From contig PHBN01000001.1 in NCBI GenBank assembly GCA_002840635.1, positions 1-44,454 on the forward strand: a stretch of 44,454 nt of DNA. The letters are read 5' to 3'. The DNA is from Deltaproteobacteria bacterium HGW-Deltaproteobacteria-1 (GTDB taxonomy: Bacteria; Desulfobacterota; Syntrophia; Syntrophales; Smithellaceae). The position numbers and the translations under genes were made by a program. The first letter of the stretch is position 1. Each line of letters opens with the position of its first letter. This document shows, in pieces, positions 1 through 9,395 of the stretch. Under the pieces are notes generated by a model, which was given only the letters and a program-made list of their open reading frames with translations, had not been told where the DNA came from and did no database searches.

Positions 1-1
1 A

Positions 2-436
2 TGGCAGGATCAACTGGCCGAACTGCTGCCAGCCGAAAATCGAAGGGGTATATTTATCGAAAATAAAGGCCTGACAATATCTATCCATTATCGCCATGCT
101 GCCGACATCGGTTCTGCACGTAATCAAATCCTTCGTGCGACCAACCGACTGGTCCCGCAACCGCGGCTAATCAGCGGTATATATATTGAAAACCTTCTTC
201 CGAAAGGCGCGCCGGACAAGGGCGTTGCACTTACGTTCCTGATGAAGCATGCAGGGTGCCCGAAGGCATTTTTCGCCGGGGATGATGAAACGGATGAGGA
301 TGTGTTCAGCCTGAGTCATCAAAATATTTTTACCGTCCGTGTGGGAAGGAAAACCGGAAGCCTCGCTCGTTTCTACCTGCGAAACCAGCAGGAAATCGTC
401 CGGGTCCTGCGAGAAATCAGCAGAATTATCAGATAA
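2..436 (+). CDS. otsB: Trehalose-6-phosphate phosphatase (OtsB-like HAD phosphatase), C-terminal part, truncated by left window edge
   Basis: Frame 2 is open from base 2 (WQDQLAELLPAENRRGIFIENKGLTISIHYR...). It contains the HAD motif GDDETDEDVF and ends at TAA before 436. Confidence 0.85.
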   Translation, partial: WQDQLAELLPAENRRGIFIENKGLTISIHYRHAADIGSARNQILRATNRLVPQPRLISGIYIENLLPKGAPDKGVALTFLMKHAGCPKAFFAGDDETDEDVFSLSHQNIFTVRVGRKTGSLARFYLRNQQEIVRVLREISRIIR

Positions 437-624
437 TTCACGGAATCTCCCCATAAAGCTTGCCATGGACTCTTTAAAAAAGAAAAACAGATGACCAGGT
501 CGGTCTTGAAGTTTGAGTTTACGGGAAGCCAGTAAAAAATTTTTAATTACATTAAGTCCGTAAAATAGAAAATCTGACAGAGAACATCTTTCTATTGTAT
601 AAGCGTCTAATAAATCTTTTCATG

Positions 625-1143
625 TCATTTAGGATTAACAGACCTTTTAATATCCTTATTGTTCGGCACATTAACTTCAGTTGATAAAATAAGTTTAGGA
701 GGTGTTTTTTGAGCGCCAAATATTTTAACCAAAAGTTTCATCGATCTATCAATCTCTATAAGATTATTTGTTGAAATTTCTTCCAATCCTTCAACAAGTA
801 ATCCCTGCGCAACTTCCGGGGCCGATTTTACCAGATGGTTTCCTTTATTTGTCAATTCAATCCAAACAACTCGGCGATCGTTTTTAGATCTGCGTCTTTT
901 GACTAAATTCTGCTTTTCTAAACGATCTATAATTCCAATTACGGTAGTGGGATGCAGATATAACTTATTGGCAAGATCTGAAACATTGACAGGTGAATTT
1001 TCATTAATCGTTTTTATTGCCCAAAGCTGAGGGCCTGTTAATCCGGTTTCTCTTTTATTTTTTTTGGATTGTTCATTTAAGATCTGGAACACTCGTCGCA
1101 AATTGTCAATGATATTTGATATGATTAACGTTTTATCCCGCAT
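625..1143 (-). CDS. MarR family winged-helix transcriptional regulator
   Basis: 172 aa; LTGPQLWAIKTINENSPVNVSDLANKLYLHPTTVIGIIDRLEKQNLVKRRRSKNDRRVVWIELTNKG is a classic MarR HTH plus wing. Confidence 0.9.
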   Translation of the reverse strand: MRDKTLIISNIIDNLRRVFQILNEQSKKNKRETGLTGPQLWAIKTINENSPVNVSDLANKLYLHPTTVIGIIDRLEKQNLVKRRRSKNDRRVVWIELTNKGNHLVKSAPEVAQGLLVEGLEEISTNNLIEIDRSMKLLVKIFGAQKTPPKLILSTEVNVPNNKDIKRSVNPK

Positions 1144-1257
1144 ATTATCGCCTCAAAGAAACCCTGGAATTAGTGGGCATAAATTGTCCACTTCTCGAGA
1201 AGGCAACATCGAATTAACGTTGCCCTCTCGATAATATTTAGTCAGGGTCTATACTAA

Positions 1258-1710
1258 CTAGTGTCGGACAAGGAGAACAGGACTCCTGGCTTCCTCCATT
1301 ATCTTTTCAGAAATCTGACCCATGAGCCGTTTCATAAATCCTGTTTTGCCATGAGAAGGCATAACGATTAAATCGACGCCTTTCTCTTCCTGTTCCCTAA
1401 GGATCTCTTCAACAGGTTTTCCTTCCCTGATATCACTGATAACTTCGATCTCCTGGAATTCGGAAAATTTTGTCAGTTCTTTTTGCATCTTCTCCTTCAC
1501 TCGAAGGATTTCGGCATCCTCAGCCGCCTTGACTGTTGATAAATCTAAACAATAATCAACAGCGCACTGTTCGATCGGTTCCGCAACATGAAGCAAGTAA
1601 ACCTTGGCATTGTATTGCTTCGCCAATTCTAATGCCTGCTTTAACGCTTCATCCGATGAATCAGAAAAGTCTGTCGGTACAAGAATTCTTTTTGGCGCAA
1701 ACATGATCAT
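1258..1710 (-). CDS. Universal stress protein (UspA family)
   Basis: 150 aa; ILVPTDFSDSSDEAL N-terminus and VMPSHGKTGFMKRLMGQISEKIMEEARSPVLLVR nucleotide-binding signature. Confidence 0.92.
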   Translation of the reverse strand: MIMFAPKRILVPTDFSDSSDEALKQALELAKQYNAKVYLLHVAEPIEQCAVDYCLDLSTVKAAEDAEILRVKEKMQKELTKFSEFQEIEVISDIREGKPVEEILREQEEKGVDLIVMPSHGKTGFMKRLMGQISEKIMEEARSPVLLVRH

Positions 1711-1961
1711 TACCTCCTTTCATGTATTATCACCATTATTGATTCGTTAACTCACACCAACTCCTTCATATTTAATTATTTTTTCCTGACCGAGTCCAAC
1801 CACCTCCTTAAATAATTGCTATACAAATCATTTGCTTACATATAATATACAGGCCGATTGTCAAAAAGTCAAGGCCGGCGGGGTATTGACACGGATAGAA
1901 TGGATTATTTAGTTACCGAAAAAGAAAGGATAAATTAATATTTTATTTCTACCTAGGTCAT

Positions 1962-1977
1962 TGGCAGGCTACCTGCA
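1962..1977 (+). promoter_or_regulatory. Candidate sigma-54 (-24/-12) promoter upstream of the 2073 gene
   Basis: TGGCAGGCTACCTGCA: GG at 1963-1964 and GC at 1975-1976 with exactly 10 nt between, close to TGGCACN5TTGCW. Confidence 0.6.
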
Positions 1978-2072
1978 AAAGGAGATCATAACCAAACGAT
2001 TATGTTGATTGATAAAGACATATTAAAACAAATAGGTCATCCTGAAAGATGACCTGGAAAGGGTAAAAGTAA

Positions 2073-2405
2073 ATGAAGAAAATTAATTTGTTTATTATTT
2101 TAACATTGGTGCCACTCATAAGTATGTGCTCTGGACCTTATGGACCCATGAGGGACGGTTATGGTGGTTATGGTATGGGACCCGGAATGATGAGCGGATA
2201 CGGTTATGGATATGGAGGTATGTTTATGGGGATATTGTTTTTAATTCTTCTCGGTGTAGTGATTTACTTTATTGTTCAAAATGTAAGATCGAAGAATGAA
2301 ATAGGGCAGGCTAAGGAGTCCCCTCTGGACATTTTAAAGAAGCGCTATGCTAAGGGTGAAATAACAAAAGAAGACTTTGATCGAATGAAAAACGAGCTAC
2401 AATAA
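2073..2405 (+). CDS. Small Gly/Met/Tyr-rich membrane lipoprotein with C-terminal SHOCT-like domain
   Basis: Signal/lipobox-like N-terminus (LIPLISMC), GYGGYGMGPGMMSGYGYGYGG tract, TM segment, then LDILKKRYAKGEITKEDFDRMKNEL (SHOCT). Confidence 0.8.
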   Translation: MKKINLFIILTLVPLISMCSGPYGPMRDGYGGYGMGPGMMSGYGYGYGGMFMGILFLILLGVVIYFIVQNVRSKNEIGQAKESPLDILKKRYAKGEITKEDFDRMKNELQ

Positions 2406-2425
2406 AATCAAAGAAATCATTATTG

Positions 2426-2464
2426 CTAACTACTGACAGACCTTCCTGCTTAGTCAGTAGTTAG
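2426..2464 (+). terminator. Strong stem-loop after the SHOCT gene (possible terminator)
   Basis: CTAACTACTGAC ... GTCAGTAGTTAG perfect 12-bp inverted repeat, 15-nt loop; A-rich tract shortly downstream. Confidence 0.55.
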
Positions 2465-2609
2465 TGCAGTAAAAAAAATAGAGAACCAAAGAGGGTAGGT
2501 TTATCCTATCAATAAGCTATTGAACAACCATTACTGTAAATTCAGCAATATCATATATGCTGATAAAAAGAGGATAAATTAAAATTTTATATTAATCTTT
2601 AAAAAATAA

Positions 2610-3017
2610 AAACGTAAGGAGGACAGTATCGGATTTAAGGAGAAAAGCAGCGGAATTCACGCTTTCGAAATTTATATCGATAAAGGGTCAGAATCGGTAT
2701 ACTTGGAGATGGGTCCCTACATGATGTGGAACACAAAATACGGGCATATGGGGATGATGGAAGGCTATTCTTATGATTCGGCAGCGCAATTGCCCGTTTC
2801 CGAGAAAAAAGCAAAAAGCCTGGCCGCGCAGTATGTAAAGGCATCTCTCCCGAATGCTTCCGTGGATAATGACGTCGAGGTATTCTACGGTTTCTATGAA
2901 TTTGTCATAAAATTGAATAACAAACCTTTCAGTCATTTATTTATCAATGGCTATTCAGGGCAGTACTGGTATTTCAATCCGCATGGCTCCATTATTCAGA
3001 TAAGAAAATTTAAATAG
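2610..3017 (+). CDS. Small PepSY-like periplasmic-type protein, apparently missing its N-terminal signal peptide (possible 5'-truncated gene)
   Basis: Open frame from TAA at 2607; tracked start is TTG at 2703. The translation ...MGPYMMWNTKYGHMGMMEGY...AKSLAAQYVKASLPNASVDNDVEVFYGFYEFVIKLNNKPFSHLFINGYSGQYWYFNPHG resembles the 38182 protein in layout. Confidence 0.5.
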   Translation, partial: KRKEDSIGFKEKSSGIHAFEIYIDKGSESVYLEMGPYMMWNTKYGHMGMMEGYSYDSAAQLPVSEKKAKSLAAQYVKASLPNASVDNDVEVFYGFYEFVIKLNNKPFSHLFINGYSGQYWYFNPHGSIIQIRKFK

Positions 3018-3114
3018 CCGTCTTTAAGCAGCCTTTAATTTAAGGAGAGAAATGCATAATCAGGTATTTGTCAAAAAGATGAATTTAATTGATGAAGGGG
3101 AACTTTAAGAACCC

Positions 3115-3354
3115 CAACTTGAAGTTGGGCAAGATAAAAGACACAGGGATGCCTTTGAAGCAGAGATATTGACAAAGAAGAACGACCTTGTCATGCTCCC
3201 CTGTAACGTTATTGTTTGTGAAAAAAGCGGCAAGACGGTTCTATCTGTTATAAGGCCGACAGTTGCCATGCACATGGTTGATAATGTGGAACTCCGAAAA
3301 ATTGCCCCGGCAGTTGAAGTGCAGTTGAAGAAGGCTTTCGATGCCGCAATGTGA
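3115..3354 (+). pseudogene. DUF302-domain protein, C-terminal part only (N-terminal half missing)
   Basis: DLVMLPCNVIVCEKSGKTVLSVIRPTVAMHMVDNVELRKIAPAVEVQLKKAFDA matches the C-terminal half of DUF302; no matching N-terminal frame upstream. Start approximate. Confidence 0.6.
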
Positions 3355-3449
3355 CGGGATACAGGTTGTGTCACCTTTCATATCTTAAGGGATTTGGCAC
3401 ATCAGAAATAAACCGCCGTATTAATAATAAGCAAAGAGAGGAGATTTAG

Positions 3450-4025
3450 ATGAAAAACTATATCGTGAAAGTAATTGCAATGTCGCTCATATTGTCGGTC
3501 TTATCATTTTCAATCGCCTATTCCAGTGGAAATCCGACATCCAATAACAAAAACAATTATAAGCAGTTAAAAGAAAAACTAAAAGGAATTGACGGCAAAA
3601 CAGCAATGGCAATTGCCAACAAGTGGCACATGGATAAAATTGACGTGGTCACTTTTGTTACACCTGACAAGGTAAATTTCAAGTTCAAGGATGGACAGAC
3701 TATAAGCGTGCCGCTGCCTGATGATGTAATGATGGTTTCAATCGCACCATACATTAACAAAACTCATACATGTGCAACACATTATATATCGAGTTGTGAT
3801 GCGGAATTAAAGAACACAAACATAAAAGTCGTAGCGGTTACTGCCGGCGGTAAAATCCTGATTAACAAAACCATGAAAACGGCACCGACCGGTTTTCTTG
3901 ATCTTTGGCTGCCCAGAAACCAAGACATTAATATAACAGTGAGCGCCAAAGGCAAGAGTGCAACCGGGAGAATATTTACCAATAGAGACAGCAAAACATG
4001 TGAAACAACTCTTAAGCTGGAATAA
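3450..4025 (+). CDS. cueP: CueP-like periplasmic copper-binding protein
   Basis: Signal peptide, then SVPLPDDVMMVSIAPYINKTHTCATHYISSCDAELKN...GFLDLWLPRNQDINITVSAKGKSATGRIFTNRDSKTCETTLKL, which matches the recalled CueP architecture (VAPY...THPC...C...LPR...TCLTTLRL). Confidence 0.85.
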   Translation: MKNYIVKVIAMSLILSVLSFSIAYSSGNPTSNNKNNYKQLKEKLKGIDGKTAMAIANKWHMDKIDVVTFVTPDKVNFKFKDGQTISVPLPDDVMMVSIAPYINKTHTCATHYISSCDAELKNTNIKVVAVTAGGKILINKTMKTAPTGFLDLWLPRNQDINITVSAKGKSATGRIFTNRDSKTCETTLKLE

Positions 4026-4255
4026 TGGAATCAAATCTGAAAAGGAGATACCGAAGATGACTGCCATGACTCGCAGGGTCAAGGCGACTGATGGCCCATG
4101 ATACATTATGGATTCGGATATGGAGAAATGTGCAAATTACTTCACTCAAAACGAAAACATCGGGGCTTCAGCAATGAAGAAGTGATCTGTCTTTTTTTAA
4201 GGTCAAGTGTTCATTCAATGTGAAAGGTTACAAATGAATCCGAAGGAGGCAAACT

Positions 4256-4711
4256 ATGGATTTTATCAAGCGTATTCTTGTAGTCAGCTGGCTAACCCAA
4301 TATTGTGATAATACGATTAAAGTGGGAATATCATTGGCTGCCAAATATAAGGCTGAACTTTCAGTCATTCACGTGATGGATACCACATGGCTAAAAGGAT
4401 GGAGCGTTCCCATGGTATCCGTTGAACAGGAACATAAAAACGAGATGGAAAAGTATAAGGCCCAATTGCATGAAATAATCAGTGCGGAAAATAAAAAGGG
4501 AATGGCGATTCAGGAATTCGTTAAGGAAGGCAATCCTTCCGAGATCATCCTGAATCTGGTAAAAGATGAGACGATTGATCTACTGATCCTTCGCAGCCAT
4601 CAGGAAAGTCGCTTGGAACGCATGCTTGTTGGTGGGAGTAACGACGAAATCATCAGAGCCATGCCCTGCTCGATATTTCTGGTAAAGCAGGAGCTAAGTG
4701 CTGTGGAGTGA
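4256..4711 (+). CDS. Universal stress protein (UspA family)
   Basis: 151 aa; ILVVSWLTQYCDNTIKVGISLAAKYKAELSVIHVMD ... LRSHQESRLERMLVGGSNDEIIRAMPCSIFLVK. Confidence 0.85.
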   Translation: MDFIKRILVVSWLTQYCDNTIKVGISLAAKYKAELSVIHVMDTTWLKGWSVPMVSVEQEHKNEMEKYKAQLHEIISAENKKGMAIQEFVKEGNPSEIILNLVKDETIDLLILRSHQESRLERMLVGGSNDEIIRAMPCSIFLVKQELSAVE

Positions 4712-4752
4712 AGGAAGTCTGTACTTTTCGACGAAATACTTGAGGATAATTG

Positions 4753-5919
4753 ATGCCAAAATATATTTTCTGCATCAACTGCGGCTCATCATCGATCAAG
4801 TATGCCCTGTATCTGTCAGGGGCCTATGAAGAACTGGTCGTTCAAGGAGCGGCGGAACGTATTGGATTATCAGAAGGCTGGCTGTGGTTAAATGATGGTT
4901 CCGGAAAAAGACTATCGGACTTAAAGACGCAATTACCCGATAATGATCGGGCAATCGAATTGATCTTCAAGCAGGTTATCGAACAACATAATTTTCCGGC
5001 GCCCGATGCCGTGGGGCATCGTCTGGCTCACGGCGGTCCCGACCATCTGACGCCGGAAGCGGTGACGCCGTCGCTGCTGCGGGAATTGAATGCATGCATT
5101 TCCCTGGCGCCGATCCATCTGCCGGGCGAGCTCGCTTGTATTGAAGCCGTCAGTGAGCACTATCCTCAACTTCCCCAAGTGGTTTGCTTTGACACAACCT
5201 TTCATTGTCAAATGCCGGACATGGGAAAGCTGCTGCCGCTGGATTATCATTTACGGGAGGAAGGTATCCACCGTTACGGATTTCACGGTCTTTCCTATGA
5301 ATATATTACCGGCGTCCTCGGGGCGTCTATTCACGGGAAAATTATTATTGCCCATCTGGGAAGCGGATCCAGCATGACCGCACTTCAAGACGGTACTCCT
5401 CAGGATACGACCATGGGCTTTTCCCCACTGGGCGGCCTGATGATGGGGTCGCGCTCAGGCGAGCTTGATCCGGGAATCATTTTATATCTGATGGATGAAA
5501 AAGGATACGACCTCGGGCGTCTCCAGGATTTATTGTATCATCATTCCGGCCTCATGGGCGTATCGGGAATAAGCTCCGATATGAAAACATTGCTTGATCA
5601 TTGCAACAACTCTCTGCAGGCAAGCCAGGCCATTGCCATGTATTGCTATAGCGTTCGGAAATCCATCGGGGCGTTATCAGCTGTGCTTGGCGGCCTGGAT
5701 ACGCTGGTTTTCACCGGAGGCATCGGCGAGCGATCCGCGCCGATTCGCTGGCTGATCTGTCGCGGGCTTGAGTTTCTGGGAATTGCTCTTGATCCCCAAA
5801 AAAATGATGCCGATGCCGATGTGATTTCCACGGATTACGGTCAATGTACCGTCCGCGTCATACCGACCAACGAGGACATCATGATTGCCAGACATACGAC
5901 AGACGTACTGTTTAAATGA
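4753..5919 (+). CDS. ackA: Acetate/propionate kinase
   Basis: INCGSSSIKYALY, RYGFHGLSYEYI, AHLGSGSSMTALQDG, DTTMGFSPLGGLMMGSRSGELDPG, FTGGIGERSAPIR acetate kinase motifs. Confidence 0.95.
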   Translation: MPKYIFCINCGSSSIKYALYLSGAYEELVVQGAAERIGLSEGWLWLNDGSGKRLSDLKTQLPDNDRAIELIFKQVIEQHNFPAPDAVGHRLAHGGPDHLTPEAVTPSLLRELNACISLAPIHLPGELACIEAVSEHYPQLPQVVCFDTTFHCQMPDMGKLLPLDYHLREEGIHRYGFHGLSYEYITGVLGASIHGKIIIAHLGSGSSMTALQDGTPQDTTMGFSPLGGLMMGSRSGELDPGIILYLMDEKGYDLGRLQDLLYHHSGLMGVSGISSDMKTLLDHCNNSLQASQAIAMYCYSVRKSIGALSAVLGGLDTLVFTGGIGERSAPIRWLICRGLEFLGIALDPQKNDADADVISTDYGQCTVRVIPTNEDIMIARHTTDVLFK

Positions 5920-5936
5920 GATAAGGGGAAGTCATC

Positions 5937-6845
5937 ATGATTATTGAGTTTAGCAATTTTGACGAATTACGCCGGGCGGTTCATGGACTGAAGGCCGTTC
6001 CAACGGCCGTCATCGATGCCGATGAGCAGCATGTTCTGGAAGGGGCCTGCCAGGCGGCTGCCGAAGGGTTGATCGAACCGACACTAATTGGCGATACAGA
6101 TATCATCACCAGGTTGTTGGGCGACATTTCATGTAAGAACAATTTTCGTGTGATCCATGCAAGCGATGATGACGCCATGGCGGAAAAAGGCGTCGAGCTG
6201 ATTGAAAAAGGTGAAGTCCTGGCGCTGATGAAAGGTCACATCCACACCGATCAATTTCTCCATCCGGTTCTTGTTCATCACCTGCAAGGGAAAAAACGCA
6301 TATCTCACGTGTTTCTGGCCGATTTAAAAACCTATCCGAAATTGCTGTATATTACGGATGCCGCGATCAATATCACGCCCGACCTTTCAACCAAGATGCA
6401 CATTATTCAAAATGCAGTGGATATGTGCATTCTACTGGGTGTGGAACAACCCAAGGTAGCCGCGTTATCTGCGGTGGAAGTTATCAATCCGGCCATCCCG
6501 TCAACCATCGATGCGGCGTGTCTGGCCAAAATGTCCCAACGCGGACAAATTACCGGCGCATTGGTGGACGGACCGCTGGCCTTTGATAACGCCATTTCGG
6601 CCGAGTCGGCCAAAGTCAAGGGAATCAAAAGCGACGTGGCAGGCGACGTGGACATCCTGCTGGTTCCCGATCTTGTTTCAGGAAACATTCTGGGTAAAGA
6701 CTTGGAATACCTTGCCGGCGCACAACTGGCCGGTATTGTCGTCGGAACAAAAGTGCCGATCATCCTCACGTCCCGATCCGATCCGGCCAATGCGCGAATT
6801 CTTTCGTGCGCCGTGGCAGCGCTTTTATGCCACAGAATGGAGTAA
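5937..6845 (+). CDS. Phosphate acetyl/butyryltransferase family protein
   Basis: 302 aa; ALMKGHIHTDQFLHPV, LYITDAAINITPDLSTKMHIIQNAVDMCILLG, GALVDGPLAFDNAISAESAKVKGIKSDVAGDVDILLVPDLVSGNILGKDLEYLAGAQLAGIVVG. Confidence 0.9.
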   Translation: MIIEFSNFDELRRAVHGLKAVPTAVIDADEQHVLEGACQAAAEGLIEPTLIGDTDIITRLLGDISCKNNFRVIHASDDDAMAEKGVELIEKGEVLALMKGHIHTDQFLHPVLVHHLQGKKRISHVFLADLKTYPKLLYITDAAINITPDLSTKMHIIQNAVDMCILLGVEQPKVAALSAVEVINPAIPSTIDAACLAKMSQRGQITGALVDGPLAFDNAISAESAKVKGIKSDVAGDVDILLVPDLVSGNILGKDLEYLAGAQLAGIVVGTKVPIILTSRSDPANARILSCAVAALLCHRME

Positions 6846-6848
6846 GCA

Positions 6849-8678
6849 ATGAGCCAGGAAAACAATTACCTCACAAATTTAAATTTAAACCCCCTGTTCA
6901 GGGATATGTATGACTACCTGCTCGATTCGGGGCAGCGGTCGATCCTTTTTATGGATGTTATGCGCAGGCGGGGGAATAATTATTTTCAAACCATCAAAAA
7001 GGGAGAACCGCCCGTTCTTATTTTTGATTACGAAATTCTTCTTTCCGGGCGCACCTTGAAGCGTCCGGTGAACTATGATCTGGCCCGGATCATTCCACCA
7101 AAAGATAACAGCATCAATCCGAACAGTCGGCCGATTATTGTCATCGATCCACGGGCGGGAAACGGCCCAGGGATAGGGGGTTCCAAGCGCGAATCGGAAA
7201 TCGGCGACGCCCTTGCCCAGGGTCATCCGGTTTATTTCATTCTTTTCCATCCGGAACCTGTTTTTGGACAAACCATAGCCGATGTGGAGCAGGCGGAAAT
7301 CCTGTTTATTGAAGAAGTATCCAGGCGTCATCCTAAAGCGCCAAAACCGGCTGTCATCGGCAATTGCCAGGCCGGCTGGGCGGTGGCCATGCTGGGCGCA
7401 GACCGACCGGATATGACCGGTCCGCTGGTGCTCAATGGCGCGCCTCTCTCCTACTGGGCCGGTGTGCAGGGGAAAAATCCCATGCGGTATGGCGGAGGAC
7501 TTTTGGGCGGCATCTGGATGGTATCGCTCATGGCTGATCTGGGTCATGGAAATTTCGATGGCGCCTGGCTTGAAGAAAACTTCGAATCATTAAATCCTGG
7601 GAACACGCTTTGGACCAAGCAGTATAATCTCTATGCTAATGTAGATACCGATGAAGAACGATACCTTACTTTTGAAAAGTGGTGGGATGGCTATTCTGAT
7701 TTAAGCAAAGAGGAAATGCATTTCATTGTGGAAAACCTTTTTGTGGGGGACAAACTGGAAGAAGGGAAATTGACGCTGGACAGAAAAAAAATAATCAATT
7801 TGAAAGATATCAAAAAGCCCCTGCTCCTGTTTGCCTCCGAAGGTGACAACATTACGCCGCCACAGCAAGCTCTGGACTGGATTATCAAAGAATACGGCAG
7901 TACGAAGGAAATCAAACGGCAGGGTAAAGTCATCATCTATATGATTCATCCGAATGTCGGACACTTGGGCATATTCGTCGGCTCCAAGATTGCTCAAAAG
8001 GAACACAATGAAATCATTAAAAGCATCGACATTATAGACGCACTGCAACCGGGTCTCTATGAGATGATCATTGTCGATAAAGGGAAAAAAGAAGGCGTGT
8101 CCGATTACGATGTCCGCTTTGATGCACGCGACATCAAGGATCTCATAGCACTCAATGATGGTAAACAGGAGATGAAAGAAGAAGATGCAGACTTCCGTAG
8201 AGTTGCTGCTGTTTCCGAGATAAATGATAGACTGTACAACACCTATGTCAGTCCCTGGGTAAAGATGTTTTCCACGGAAACATCTGCTGATATATTGAAA
8301 CAACTCCATCCGCTCCGGATCAATAAATATATCTTCTCAGATACGGTCAATCCGTTTATGCCGATCTTCAAGACATTGGCGCCTTTGGTGAAAAAGAACC
8401 GCAGCCCGGTTTCCCCGGACAACCTTTTTCTGTCCATTGAAAAGAATGTTTCGGACAGCATTGTTACCATTCTGAACAGCTACCAGAAAGCACGCGACCA
8501 GTTCAATGAAGCCATGTTTTTCGCTATCTATGAAAATCCCTGGATGAAGATGCTCTATCCTGAAGCATCGCAGAAAAAGAAACCATTCAATGAACAAGAA
8601 AAAAAAGAAGGTGTACAGATCCAGAAAGTTAGCAGCCACGTCAAATCATCGAAAAGAAGCACTGGCAAAGATAAATAA
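6849..8678 (+). CDS. DUF3141 domain protein (PHA-synthase-like alpha/beta hydrolase)
   Basis: 609 aa; PIIVIDPRAGNGPGIGGSKRESEIGDALAQGHPVYFILFHPEPVFGQTIADVEQAE and VIGNCQAGWAVAMLGADRPD (nucleophile elbow-like). Follows ackA/pta-type genes. Confidence 0.85.
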   Translation: MSQENNYLTNLNLNPLFRDMYDYLLDSGQRSILFMDVMRRRGNNYFQTIKKGEPPVLIFDYEILLSGRTLKRPVNYDLARIIPPKDNSINPNSRPIIVIDPRAGNGPGIGGSKRESEIGDALAQGHPVYFILFHPEPVFGQTIADVEQAEILFIEEVSRRHPKAPKPAVIGNCQAGWAVAMLGADRPDMTGPLVLNGAPLSYWAGVQGKNPMRYGGGLLGGIWMVSLMADLGHGNFDGAWLEENFESLNPGNTLWTKQYNLYANVDTDEERYLTFEKWWDGYSDLSKEEMHFIVENLFVGDKLEEGKLTLDRKKIINLKDIKKPLLLFASEGDNITPPQQALDWIIKEYGSTKEIKRQGKVIIYMIHPNVGHLGIFVGSKIAQKEHNEIIKSIDIIDALQPGLYEMIIVDKGKKEGVSDYDVRFDARDIKDLIALNDGKQEMKEEDADFRRVAAVSEINDRLYNTYVSPWVKMFSTETSADILKQLHPLRINKYIFSDTVNPFMPIFKTLAPLVKKNRSPVSPDNLFLSIEKNVSDSIVTILNSYQKARDQFNEAMFFAIYENPWMKMLYPEASQKKKPFNEQEKKEGVQIQKVSSHVKSSKRSTGKDK

Positions 8679-8873
8679 TGCCCCAGGGATTGAGTAAGCT
8701 GTGAACAGAGGGAGGCTGTTTCCTTATTAACTTGCTCATTTAGAATGAAGATCAAACCCGTGCCAGTAGTAACATTTCAGCGGTTGCGGCCAAGTCATTG
8801 CCTCAAAAGCTGACATTCATTTATCCTATTTGTAAAAGTATCACTAAGAGCGTCGAATGTGTAGCAGTCACAT

Positions 8874-9395
8874 TTAGCTCCGGTCCGGAGACGGGGTTTT
8901 TACTTTCCGTTCACCCACATCAACAGTATTTGATAATAGCTTTAGTGTAATGCCGAGAACAAGAATAACGATAACATTAACGACGAGCTCGATCATCGCG
9001 TCTGCAAATGCCTGTCCCTGAAGAGTTTCGACGGATAGTTTCGCGCTTATTGACAGAATGCCCCGGGTGGCGGAAACGATACCGATATTAAGAAATGGCC
9101 GAAGATCTGTTTTATGATCTTCGAGATAACGAATTACAGTGCCCATGACTTCCATAATGATGATCACAAGAAGAAGGTCAGAGACAAATCGGATGATCGC
9201 TACAGCGGCATTTCTCGGATCATTAACGTTCCAGATAATTGAACTGAAATCCCAGTAGCTGTAAACTAAAGAAACTAATGCCGCTATTAAAAAACTGATT
9301 CCGACCATCGCATAAAGAATAGAATCGCCTGTGCGGAGTTTTTCTTTCGAGAATCTGGCGATATAATCCTGTATTTTTTTATCAAGCGCGCTCAT
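8874..9395 (-). CDS. psiE: PsiE-like phosphate-starvation-inducible membrane protein
   Basis: 173 aa with four hydrophobic segments; DLLLVIIIMEVMGTVIRYLEDHKTDLRPFLNIGIVSATRGILS is PsiE-like. Confidence 0.75.
   Translation of the reverse strand: MSALDKKIQDYIARFSKEKLRTGDSILYAMVGISFLIAALVSLVYSYWDFSSIIWNVNDPRNAAVAIIRFVSDLLLVIIIMEVMGTVIRYLEDHKTDLRPFLNIGIVSATRGILSISAKLSVETLQGQAFADAMIELVVNVIVILVLGITLKLLSNTVDVGERKVKTPSPDRS

Noticed and set aside
3109-3127. CCCAACTTGAAGTTGGG hairpin as an IS200/IS605-type end
   Set aside because: A single 8-bp hairpin without a partner end or transposase; it lies in the decayed DUF302 region and could be chance.
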